A DNA stretch of 64,000 nt, from the NCBI GenBank assembly GCA_037783545.1, contig JBBELK010000975.1, positions 196,001 to 260,000 of the forward strand. The letters run 5' to 3'. Of the stretch, positions 21,270 through 32,500 are shown piece after piece. Origin of the DNA: Henricia sp. BOLD:AAB3569. Lineage: Eukaryota; Echinodermata; Asteroidea; Spinulosida; Echinasteridae. Each line of letters opens with the position of its first letter. The first letter of the stretch is position 1. Made by a program: the position numbers and the translations under genes. Under the pieces are notes generated by a model. The model did not search any database, had not been told where the DNA came from, and saw nothing but the letters and a program-made list of their open reading frames with translations.

Positions 21270-21975
21270 CTCAATGGTGATTAGGCACCATACCAAAATT
21301 TAGTTTTTGGTAACTTTGCTTAGTTGCGCATCCATTTAGCACCAAGAGAAAAGTTGGGTTCTTGGGGGAAACATGACTAGGTATACCACTGTGCCTCATA
21401 GCTCAGCTGGTAGAGCATCTGCCCAGTGTGTCAGAGGTCTTGGGGAAAACCTGAGGGAGTATACCACTGTGCCTCATAGCTCAGCCGGTAGTGCATCCGC
21501 CTGTTGTCAGAGGTCTTGAGGAAAACCTGAGGGAGTATACCACTGTGCCTCATAGCTCAGTCCGTAGTGCATCCGCCTGTTGTCAGAGGTCTTGAGAGAA
21601 ACCTAAGGGAGCATATCACTGTGCCTCATAGATCAGCATCTGCCTGGTGTGTTATATGTCTTGGGGAAACCTGAGGAAGTATACCACTGTGTCTCATAGC
21701 TCAGCTGTAGAGCATCTGCCCGGTGTGTCGGAGGTCTTGGGGAAAACCTGAGGGAGTATACCACTGTGCCTCATAGCTCAGCTGGTAGAGAATCTGCCCG
21801 GTGTGTCAGAGGTCTTGGGGAAAACCTGAGGGAGTATACCACTGCGCCTCATAGCTCAGCTGGTAGAGCATCTGCCTGGTGTGTCAGAAGTCTCTGGTTC
21901 GAATCCTGATGAGGACCGTATGATTTTTCTCTCATCCCATGTTGAGATAATACTTGTAATAATAATAAAAAGTGA
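21270..21975 (+). repeat. seven tandem tRNA-like heads ending in a SINE tail
   Basis: A 77-bp unit, tataccactgtgcctcatag then ctcagctggtagagcatctg, starts near 21382, 21459, 21536, 21612, 21680, 21757 and 21835. Only the last has box B (ggttcgaatcc) and the aataataataaaa tail. The others are replaced after the anticodon-arm region by gaggtcttggggaaaacctg. The sequence ggtgattaggcaccat at the left edge is the SINE border also seen at 30880-30895, 31060 and 46325. Confidence 0.85.
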
Positions 21976-22611
21976 TAAAATTGCATGCAAAATTTAACAT
22001 TTTTATCCTATCAACTGTGTTGATTTATTGTCTTGGCAACAGGGTAAAATATATTTACTTACAACTCTAGTATGTGGAATGTTGGTAAAAACTGCAATAT
22101 TCTTTAAATTGGATAGATAATAAGAACACTCTAATTTTCTCAGAAAAAAACAAAATTTTTACACTGTATATCAACTCTGGTTTGCGGAGCTTTTGTACAA
22201 AATAATGCTTGTTAGCGATTTCTCACTGTTAAATATTTAGTTTGGTTTGAGACAAACATTTTAATATAAGTTGTGTAATATTGTAGAATAATATTATTTT
22301 TAAGAGGAAATGTAGAAGAAAATATTTCACGATTTATATTCGTTTACGCATGATGATTACGGAACTTTAAGTACATGTAGTTGTTTTTGAGGATATGAAG
22401 ATCACTGGTTTTATTTTAATATGATCATCGGATAAATAATAAAGTAAATTTTGTTTGTCAAACCCGAAATTTGGAAAAGTAAAATTGAACAGAGAATAAA
22501 ATTAATTCTCTCTACAAATGAAATAAAAATATTTCTGCAGGGTGTTGCATATTTTGGCAATATATCCTTGTAAGGATGTGCAACTTCCTACGTGTAAAGT
22601 TGAACGTACAT

Positions 22612-22951
22612 GCTCAGGCACGGATCCCCACACCCCCCACACACCCCACACACCCCACACCACCACCTCCTGCTGCTCTGACACAAAAACATGTACTGCA
22701 TTTTCTGTGTGTATGCCTGTATGCAACAAGCTGATATAAAAAAAATGTGACTGGCAAACTCCCGCCCCCTTACAAATTTAAACAAATATTGGGGGGGGGG
22801 GGGGGGGGGGTGGGGGTAGGGGAGGGACAAGAAGAGGCCACCTCTCCCCCCAACCCCGGCCCCTCCCCTCCCCCCAACCCCGGCCCCTCCCCCCTGCTGA
22901 GCGACAAACGCCTCCGATCCCTGGAAAAATTATTGGATCCGCCCCTGATGC
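22612..22951 (-). mobile_element. inverted-repeat element, GGGGCGGATCC family
   Basis: Ends gctcaggcacggatcc and ggatccgcccctgatgc are inverted repeats, in opposite orientation to the copy at 8375. The interior has a CCCCACA minisatellite (22626-22665), a 20-bp G run and a CCCCTCCCC-type duplication. Confidence 0.65.
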
Positions 22952-23458
22952 TCTTGTGACATCCCTGAAACGTATCATTAAGATGATAAAACTTAATCAA
23001 TGTGCGAACATTTTTTTGTAAAATGTGAAATACAGCAACTCAGAAAAAGTATTTATTTTAGAGATTAATTTGAGGAATGAATGATATAAGATAAACTGCG
23101 TTTGTTTATCCAAAATTAGCGATTGATGAATGACGCATATTTTTAATATCAGAACTGCACAATTTGTTTCTATTGTCTGAGCAGGCTTTTACTTGCTACA
23201 TTGTTTGCTTAACTTTTTTCTGTGTATGTCAGTTAATTCAAGAAATGGTACATGTATTTTGTTCATTGTGCATGTAATGCTTTATGCTCTTAACAAAATT
23301 TTTAATTGTTGTACATGTATAGGCCTATTGCTTTCTGTGGTGTTGTATATTTGGGCAAACATTATTTGGCGATTTTCACAATCTTAACAATCATTAATTT
23401 TCCATAGTATGTAATGCACCTATCAATTGGCCCCCACCCCCCGGCTGCCCCACCTCTT

Positions 23459-23564
23459 AAGCCTGCCGCACACCTTTGCGATTTACTGGCTAATCGGACA
23501 CCTTTCTGGTATGGGGTACGATGATCCGATTATCCGGTGAATCGCAAAGGTGTGCGGCGGGCTT
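23459..23564. repeat. hairpin nested in a longer repeat
   Basis: aagcctgccgcacaccttt pairs with aaaggtgtgcggcgggctt, arms of about 27 nt. It sits between ctgccccacct and aggtgggga, sequences found around the element at 39421-40028, so it probably inserted in a copy of that family. Confidence 0.8.
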
Positions 23565-24515
23565 TAGGTGGGGAATTGGACACGATTTTCATGCCCCAGG
23601 GTGGGGAATTTGACACAAAGAAATCAAATTTTCTGCGCACCTGGGGGAAAAACATGCATATTTTGCTTTTAGGGGTTGAGATTTCCTCCAGGGGGGGGGG
23701 GGGGGGGGGGGGAAGAAGCGGGAAGCGGGGAGCGCAATTTACAGGTGCATAAACAAGAAACAACCACTTCTTAATCATCCTTGTTTTCGATCGATGTACG
23801 GTGTGTACGTTTCAGTAATCTGGAAATACTTGGTAAGAATATTGGCAAGCATCCGTGTTCTCGATTCATAATTACTTTGTTATATCCCAAAAGCTCAACA
23901 GATATTTGTGGGATCGCTAACTGTGTACATCTAATCACACGAGTCTTTGTGAATATGGAAATGGTTTATTTTTATGTGTAAAATAGATGTAGGCTAATGA
24001 CAGTGCAAAATGCGACAACAAATCCCTCAAATCATGTTTGAAATGTTTATATTTATTGAATCTTGCACAAATTTTGTTCCGAGAGTTTACTTGTTTACAC
24101 GAAAAGATATAAAAGTTTAACTCCACCATAATATACCCTATAGCCTTGACCTATTTTCCTGTGCTAGTTAGAAAGTTGTTTATTATTCACAATTATGTTT
24201 AAACGTGAAATCATCACATTTTTAAATGTCGTTGTAATGGGAGAAATTGATACTTTTGAGCTCATATTCAGTATACTAATTTTCCGCAATGTGTGGATTT
24301 TGGTGAAAGCGTTGGATATTTTGTTAGTTTATTTATTGTGTTGCGTCCTTTAATAATTTTTCATTTTTCATTTTTCATTTTAATATGGATTTGTTTGTTG
24401 TAATGGTGAATACCGCCCCCATTGTTAGACAATTGCCACGTATTAAGTTATTGTTATGTGAGATATTGCTGTATATTTTGCTAATGTCATAGAATGTTAT
24501 GAATATTAAAAGCAG

Positions 24516-24847
24516 TTAAAGGAGCGTGACCAGAGTTTCTGGAACATAGTTTTCGATGTAACTTACCAATATTATCAAGTAACTCCCATACACACCTCCC
24601 AGTAAAAAATTGAACAAAACTATCGAGTATGCTTTCAGCGGATAAACGTTAATACTGGAAAATTAGTTTACAAATAATCGGTGGATTTTCGACGATATCC
24701 TCGGAAATATGCGGCCTAGAAGCGCGGGAGTTTCAGTTTCGTAATCAGAAAAATATAACGGATGTTATGATATAAAAATCTCATGACCCATAAGGAAAGT
24801 CCCGGGGAGTTATGGTTAAAAAAAGTGATCTGGTCACACTCCTTTAA
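24516..24847. mobile_element. TTAA-flanked inverted-repeat element (MITE)
   Basis: Ends ttaaaggagcgtgaccag and ctggtcacactcctttaa are 18-bp inverted repeats with one mismatch, and TTAA occurs at both outer edges. No transposase. A diverged relative lies at 34543-34860, inside the last ERGIC1 intron. Confidence 0.8.
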
Positions 24848-25252
24848 TTGCTGTAAGCTTGCTGTTGTGGGGTGCTTTTTGCAAAATCATTAATTTTTCG
24901 TAGTAATCTCCGCGCTGGCTTACAATTTTAGTTTTCTTATCCCGTTGGGTATTCAGAATGTGATATGTTTAATATTTGAGAATGGATGCATGCATTGTTT
25001 TCGGAATAATATATGCTTTGAAATTTGAAAATAAAACTGGTTCTTGTGTCAATTATTTTGCCTGTGTCTCCTCGCATACGTTATCGATTGAAAATTAACA
25101 TTTTTTGTACCAAAAGTGCCGTTTTCATTACCCCCATTTGTTCCATTGATTACTTTTTATGAAACCACATTTCTTTGAAGTAGAGTTTTTAATACACAAC
25201 TTAATAGAATACACAACTTAATAGTACGGTGAATCATGATCCCCGGGCCACA

Positions 25253-25440
25253 GAACCGCACCCCATCCCCTCCCCTCCCCATCCCCCTCCCCTCTCCTCC
25301 CCATCCCGCTCCCCTCCCATCCCGCTCCCCCCCCCCCCTCCCCCCTCGCCCCTCCCCCCCCCTCCCCCCCACCCCATCCCCATCCCCATCCCCATCTCCA
25401 TCTCCATCCCCCTAGCCTCTCTCATTCCCCCGCCCCGCCT
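25253..25440. repeat. C/T-rich low-complexity tract
   Basis: Almost pure pyrimidine on the plus strand, with ccatcc and cctcccc repeats. Open frames here on either strand are compositional artefacts. A similar tract is at 51533-51620. Confidence 0.9.
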
Positions 25441-26262
25441 CCCCAGCACCCCACGACCGAATGGAAACCCCTTGGGGGCCAATCAAAAGTTACCATGTGG
25501 TTCAGCCTAGGCCGTTTCCGAAACGGTTGGCTTCTTCTCCGGCTCGGTGCATTTCAGAATTTTTGATGCAGTTGAGGAAACGTTCAGCTTCAACATTCTG
25601 AGCACCGCGGCTCTGAGCGTATATTAATGTAACCAAGATGATTTAAGCAAAAAAACCTAAGACAGAAAATCGCAAAGACTGAGCGTAAAGCCGAATCCAG
25701 TGTTTTCGAAGGCAGGATTGCTCTCAAGTTAAGTAGTCTGGTTCCCAACAGACCATCCGGAGTACATAGTACATGTAGCTAGCACAACAAAACAAGCACA
25801 TTATGAGACGGAGACTCACGCTGCATGCAGCGGTCGATCAACAGCAGCTGGCGTGAAAAAAAACAATTCTGACCCATACAATCGTGTATTTCATTTGTTT
25901 TTATCCTTGTTTATTGTTTGTATTTGTAACGACGTGAGGATTTCTGGGAAAAAAATCAAGGAAGGATGGGTTTTGACATTAGACGGTAAGTTAGTAAGTT
26001 TCCGGACAGTGACACTGACAGTGACACTATGTATTCGACCCGTGAACAGGGCCGGGCAGGGCTTCAGAAAATCCTCAGTCGTTTCTAACCCCAAATCTGT
26101 GGCAAATTCACGAAAATGAAATTTGTCCCTTGGCTCTGATATTTGCTAAATAGGTGCATTCACCCCAATGTTCGAAAATTCCGAAGAGTACGCATCGATC
26201 CGATGTCTAGTTTCGGTGAAATCGTGGGGCAAAATTTAGACCCTCCGTGAGATAAACATTTT

Positions 26263-26429
26263 AAAGATTTGTATTCTATTAAAATACAAATCTTTTGCCC
26301 AAAATCAAATATGCGCATGCGCGAGAGCGGAGAGGTCAACACTAGACTGGTTTTCTGTATTCATATTTACTTCCCTTTGTCGTATGTGACGAAGGGAAGT
26401 AAATATAAGGACAGAAATCCAGTCTAGCT
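26263..26429. repeat. two adjacent hairpins upstream of ERGIC1
   Basis: A short perfect hairpin (aaagatttgtatt / aatacaaatcttt, 26263-26295) is followed by a longer one at 26343-26429 (ctagactgg...atatttacttccctt / aagggaagtaaatat...ccagtctag). Likely small foldback elements. They lie 100 bp before the first ERGIC1 exon. Confidence 0.8.
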
Positions 26430-26527
26430 CGTGTTTATTTAATTTATTTATCTCAGAAATGCAACATTTCCAACAAAAAAAACTTTGTTTGATGATTTAT
26501 GTTTGATGTGACGTTTATGCATTTTTC

Positions 26528-26597
26528 ATGGTTAGGTTTGATGTGTATAGGAAGATTCCCAAGGATTTAACACAACCCACGTTAGCAGGAGCTGCAG
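26528..26597 (+). CDS. ERGIC1: ERGIC1 first coding exon
   Basis: MVRFDVYRKIPKDLTQPTLA then GAA; donor gttggt, phase 1 out. The cytosolic N-terminal RFD(V/I)YRK.PKDLTQPT is diagnostic. The ATG is preceded by only a moderate context (tttttc). An AG at 26534-26535 could instead be an acceptor from an upstream exon. Confidence 0.8.
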
Positions 26598-29500
26598 GTT
26601 GGTCATAAAGTTCGTGAAATTTCTGCCATACGCAGACAAAACTTACTGCTTTAACTTGACTTGATCTGACCATAGAGCAAGGAACTATGATCTGACCAAC
26701 ATATTTGAATTGACTCAAATAATCTGATTGACTTAGCATTAACCAATAGTGCTCTAACATTCCATTCTCTCTACAACCACTTTAAATTATTAGGTGCCAT
26801 ATTGCAAGTCTCTGCCTGAATTAATTCCACTAACCTCATTTTGAATGTATTGGAGAACAAATTAGTTTGTGTGTACTATGGAAAATGTTCTAATAGAACA
26901 AGCACTTTTAACATGTTTAATACAACATTCTACTTACAAAAACAAGGCAAATTGTTGGATTATTCCTTGTTGTTCTTTGTTATCATTCCTGATCAATGTA
27001 ACACAAGCTTTCTGTTTATAGGTAATCTGTAAAGTCACAAGGACCTGATAAATGTAATTTGCACATGTATACAAATTACATTTTGGTGCTCCTCTTGAAA
27101 ACATGCTAACAACTCACAGCTTGCTTGAGTGAGACTTAAACTCATAATGACTTACTGCACACTACATGTAGATGTCTTACTGCACACTACATGTAGATGT
27201 CTTAACCACTCAAGGGCCTCTTGAGGTTTCTTTGTAGTTTTGTCAATACACCAAGTCATGCTAGTAAATGTTTTTTTCTATTTTGCAGTGTCAATATGCA
27301 GCATTTTATTTATTGGGTTTCTGCTACTGTCAGAGTTCACCGGCTTTATCAAACCAGATGTGTAAGTACAGTTTCTGAACAAATCAGAACTTTTATGTCA
27401 GAAATTAAAATAGATAAGAAACAGTTTAAGCCTAATGGTACCAAATCCTCCAATTTGTACACGATATCATATTGCACAGACCAAGGGGCTAGTGTTAAAT
27501 AGGCCTTAACATTATTCCAAGGAAAATAGACACTATTCACATGGAAAGACAGTTTAATCATGTCCAATGAATCAGTCCTATAGAGTGTAAACTGCCTATT
27601 GGAAAAATGTCAGACTATTTGTGCATATTGTTATCTGGGTAATATCAGGGCCGCATTCTATAGTGCAATATCTATGCTTACCAACAATATACCTTCAACG
27701 GTGAAGGTATAGGAAAATACCCAATACAAGCGTACGTATTATGCTATTGAACGCGCCCTCGGTTTGGTGTAACGCGCCCTCGGTTTGGTGTAACGCGCCC
27801 TCGGTTTGGTGTAACGCGCCCTCGGTTTGGTGTAACGCGCCCTCGGTTTGGTGTAACGCGCCCCCGGTTTGGTGTAACGTGCCCCCGGTTTGGTGTAACG
27901 CGCCCTCGGTTTGGTGTTGTGGGAAAAGGCTCAATTATATTGACTCTTTAACTGCATCTATTTTTTACCTTTGGTGAAAAAAAGATACACCATATACTTA
28001 AGTACATATATTAACATATTTAAATTCTTATCTGAACAAATATTTGCTAAATTCAACTGACTACCGACATTGCCATTCCTACACTTGCACTTCCTACATA
28101 GTATGTACAGACAGACAGCCAGCCAGTCATGTAGATCCAGATGGCATTGTCAGAATATCATAATGCAAATAACACATTTCGCTTGTTTGCTCAGTGTGTT
28201 AATATTGCACTGATTGTGCATTGAACATGTGCAGCAAGTGATCAACGGAAATCTAAACTGACACGTAGCAGTGTGCAAATTTTGACTGCATATTTGCATG
28301 CATATAATATGATTTTCCCCTTTAAAACTCACACAGGTGATGAATAAGGGCATTATTGAACTATACAAATATCAATCATGTCTTTACAGTAATTGACGCA
28401 CATACATACATGTAGGGACTTATTTTTGAATAGAATGAATTCATTGTTCAGTGGATTGCAAAAAAACTGAAATGACATTTTGAGGTCATTTCATTTTAAA
28501 TCAAAACTGTCCCAAGTTAGAAAGAAAATCAAAGTTATAGATCATCTATAAAGCGCAATTTCAGCCCATCCACATATTTCCGGCCAAAAAAATTAGCAAA
28601 ATGAAACAAAAAAACTCTGTAAATTACAGTGGGTATTTCCAGCATCGATTGAGAACCCATGTTAGCAGTTAAACAGCTAGTCCACATTTTTAAAGTTTTC
28701 CTGTTTATCATGGAGGTGTACATGTATGTGTCTACAACACCTTCACAACTTGTTTTCCACCAAAAATTTACAGCCTTTTGCTTAAAGCGCAAAGCAGTTC
28801 CGACCCTCTTCACCCAAAATTCTGAAACGCTCGAGGTCACTTGGTTTGTTGATAAACAGGGTTTTGACGTCATCCTGAGAAGAACACAAAATGGCCTGTG
28901 CAGTATTGAATGGAAAATACACGGAGTGAATGTTCATTTTGCCTGTTTTGTCCTTGTAATTCAAAATACAAACGTGAAAAACACGGTGAAATTGTTGCTC
29001 ACAATAAAGCTCTTTTGAAGTAAATATACTGGTGCATTGCAATTGCGACCAGTGGTTTTGTCACGGAACGAACGGCATTCACAGCGGTCTGTGTACAGCA
29101 TGTAACGGTCCCTGCGGGCCGTAGTTACCACGGTATGCACATCGGCCGGTACAAGTTAGAACGAGCGAAAAGTTCGTTTTCGATAACCGCACTTTTGCTT
29201 GCCATTTTCCCCCTAAAACAGACAATTTGAAATAAACAGCGGTATAAGTCGGCTGGAGGGATATGTGGACTATCGAAAAAGGTGCAAATGCTGGATTTTT
29301 CGTCAAGGGGGATTCTAGCTCTTTAAGCTACATGTACATGTAAGCTACATGTAAAGGTAACTGTTGCACGTTTCCATGGTTTTACATTGAAGCATAAAGT
29401 GCTTGTAGGATTAATATTGCTAATGCACTATCTTCTCATTTTGTACTAACATTTCTACATGTTGTTTTTTTCAGAGTAAGTGAGCTTTATGTTGATAACC

Positions 29501-32500
29501 CAGGAACAGTTGAGCGATTGGAAGTAAGGCTGAACATCACTCTACCACGATTATCATGCAAAGGTCAGTATTTATCATATAAAGTAGTTATATGAGATTA
29601 CTCTCTCAGTTCATACGAGGTGGTATGTACTATACTTACATGTAGTACTCATGTACGTCAGAGTTAAGGCAAGGGTTTTCAAAATGATTGGAAATACTAT
29701 TGATTGCTTTCGATGACGTAGAACATCCGGGAATGTGTGGTGGGCAACAGTCGCGCGCCAATAGACGCACATGAACACGCAGAAAAAATACTCACCTGCG
29801 TATTTTCATTCGAAGATGCCGCACGCGGGCGTTGTGATACGTTCAAATTATTGAGCATGCACTCGGCTTGTAAAAACGAAAGTGCTTTTAGTTGATCACG
29901 ATTTTTAGCTGCGTTTTTATCTTTATCGATACAACAGCCATGGCGCAACAACATAAAGCAAGGTTAAGCAACAAAGGTAAGTGCAACCAATGCGCTTTTC
30001 TTGCTCTTTTTGCCGGTTATTACTCGAGCCACGTGGGTCATAAAAAATGCCCACCAAAATGGTGGATGGAAGGGGTGACGTCACCGGAAAGCAATCAATA
30101 GCCAAATATTTAATAAATGTTTTAGCCAAAATAATGTGTTTTTTTTAGCCACAGTGATATAGTAAACTAAAATGTTATAACTCCCTAATATAAAGCTCTT
30201 ATCAAAAAATCCTTTTTCTAAGTTCCATTGTCACAGTAGATGCCCGGTGTGCTCAGTTGTTCCAATAGAGCGGTTTCACACTGTCACGAGTCACTAAACA
30301 TCTCCCGTGTTTGTCCTCCACATCAAGAAGATAACAATAGAGCCTCGTGCTTTTCTGCTAGCAGCCACATGCATTTTTGCACGTGGCTCTATTGTTCTCT
30401 CCCCGATCTGGAGGACAAACCCAGGAGGGTTTAGTGACCCGTTGCAGTGTAAAACCGCCCTATACACTATGCAATTAGTGAATATTGCGACGAGTCAGTG
30501 TTACCATATTTAGTCATCAGAACAGCTGAGTTCACTGGTCCTCTATGACCATTGCACCTGTCATTAGCCATCGGTATACATAGGTTATTGCATTCTGAGA
30601 CTGGCATTAGTTTGATCCCTTGAAGAGGGCTATAATGAGAGTTTTGTGAATAATTTCACATTTTCCTTTTGGCCTTTTTAAACTGATCAACCATATTAGT
30701 TCTCTTTACTAATTCAAACTATTTTTGCCTTCTTTAGTACTGGGGTTAGATATACAAGACGATATGGGGCGACATGAAGTGGGCCACGTGGACAATACAC
30801 AGAAGAAACCAATCAACAACTTACAAGGCTGTCAATTTGAGACGACATTCACTATTAATAAGGTACACAATATCTGGTATGGTGCCTAATCAACAATGAA
30901 ATGGTGAAAACCAAACTTGGAATAAGAGAAAAATGATAAGGGCCTTATTACACATGTATTAGGATTCGAACCCGAGACCTCTGACTCACCGAGCAGATGC
31001 TCTACTAGCTGAGCTATAAGGCACAATAAGGAATAAGGAATAAGGAACGCAATATCAGATATGGTGCCTAATCACCATTTAAACGAAACGACCAAGGGCC
31101 TTATTCGGATTCATACCCAAGACCTCTCACACACTGGGCAGATGTTCTGTTAGCTGTACTATAGTACCGGTATAAGGCACAGTGGTATACTTCCTCGGTA
31201 AGGTATAAGAGTTATGTCAATCTTGTATTCCTATAATGGAGATTTAAAGTGCACATCCAGACAGACTCTTATAACAGGGTGACCCGCCAGGCCCTGTTAA
31301 CATTTTATGCCACCCTGTTATATTTATATTTTAATCACAATTTTACAAGGTAATTTATAAGAAAAATAACATTAATCTTTGCTTTATCTACTAAATACTA
31401 ATTTTGCAAAGTACATGTATTAACCTCAAACATCAGTAAATTATAATTGGTAAAGTGCGATTGGTAATCTGCATGTCGGCAAAAAGAAGGTGAATTTTTT
31501 CTGGAAAAGAAATCATTAGAAATTAAAAGAAAATTAGTGAATGTGTTTATTTCTTCACCCACATTTCAACTAATGTCGTTGGATCATAGATCCATTTAGT
31601 GATAATGTACACAATACTGAATTAGTATTCCGCTGTTTCCTTCCCGTACAGGTTCCAGGGAATTTCCACGTGTCAACCCATGCTGCCGGGATGAACCAGC
31701 CTACTAAACCGGACTTTGCACATTTTATTGATCAAGTGTCTTTTGGCGATGATTTATTGGTCAGTATTTATACATTTTAGTGAAAACTCAATAATTCAAG
31801 CCTCAAAGGACAGAATAAGCTCCAATTTTGGTGACAGTTTCGAGTTAAACATGGTAAAATCGTTTGATATACAGTTGAAGTCAAAAGTATAAATACTTGT
31901 ACACTACTACATGTACCATCATCACCCAAACAGGACTACCCGAACCATTGCAAGGTGTGCAAGCTATGTTTTTAAGTACTGCATGCACGTGAGGAATTCC
32001 ACAAAGTAAAGACTGTTACAAAAATGGCGACAACGTAAAAAGTTTAAGCACACCAGTTTTAACACATGGTTGCATACAGTTGCATTTAAACTTCTGACTT
32101 TAACTGTACGTTCAGGGAATGCATAGTTCCGAGATTGCCCAGTTAACCCCGCCCCTTAGATATTGTTGTTATGTGCTCACAAGCCATCGCAAAAAATGGC
32201 GACACACAACGTACAAAGCAACGGGACTCGGCATGGAAAGCACAGATTTATTGGAGAAAACTCAAAGGTATTTATGTTTTAGGGTCGACAGTTACCGTAG
32301 CACACACTGAGCGAAAGGCTAGTAATGCAGGAATGACATATATTCATAAAAATGCGCTTTCCTACCTTTGAACAGCGAATCGCCCGACATTGAAACCAAA
32401 ATTTCATCCGGTCACTGGCGCATACAAACTGTATGGGCAGAAAATCGCTTGATTGTATCACTTTGACCTATGTGGGCGCCGTCTGCTAGCTCTGTTGTGA

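Larger units (their letters stand above)
20112..26527. other. intergenic region between abLIM and ERGIC1
   Basis: I see no host coding exon. It holds two tRNA-related elements, three inverted-repeat elements, G/C homopolymer tracts (22791-22810, 23691-23711) and a CT-rich block (25253-25440). A well-formed AATAAA near 25030 followed by GT-rich sequence could be a distal abLIM poly(A) site. ERGIC1 promoter sequences probably lie toward the right end but none is recognisable. Confidence 0.6.

Noticed and set aside
21835..21910. tRNA gene at the end of the tandem heads.
   Set aside because: Belongs to an array of partial heads and carries a SINE tail; reverse-strand relatives at 30960 and 31095.
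25157..25510. Glycine- or proline-rich open frames on both strands.
   Set aside because: Low-complexity C/T tract; composition alone keeps the frames open. The same applies to 22588-23000, 23530-23778 and 51464-51705.
27695..27977. Heptad-repeat protein (NAPSVWC)n.
   Set aside because: It is a 21-bp minisatellite inside an ERGIC1 intron, open in several frames, with no splice signals in phase.
28535..29042. Two overlapping open frames of 86-119 codons on opposite strands in ERGIC1 intron 2.
   Set aside because: No family motif, and the flanks show weak inverted similarity (28550-28590 against 29240-29300), suggesting a degraded repeat.
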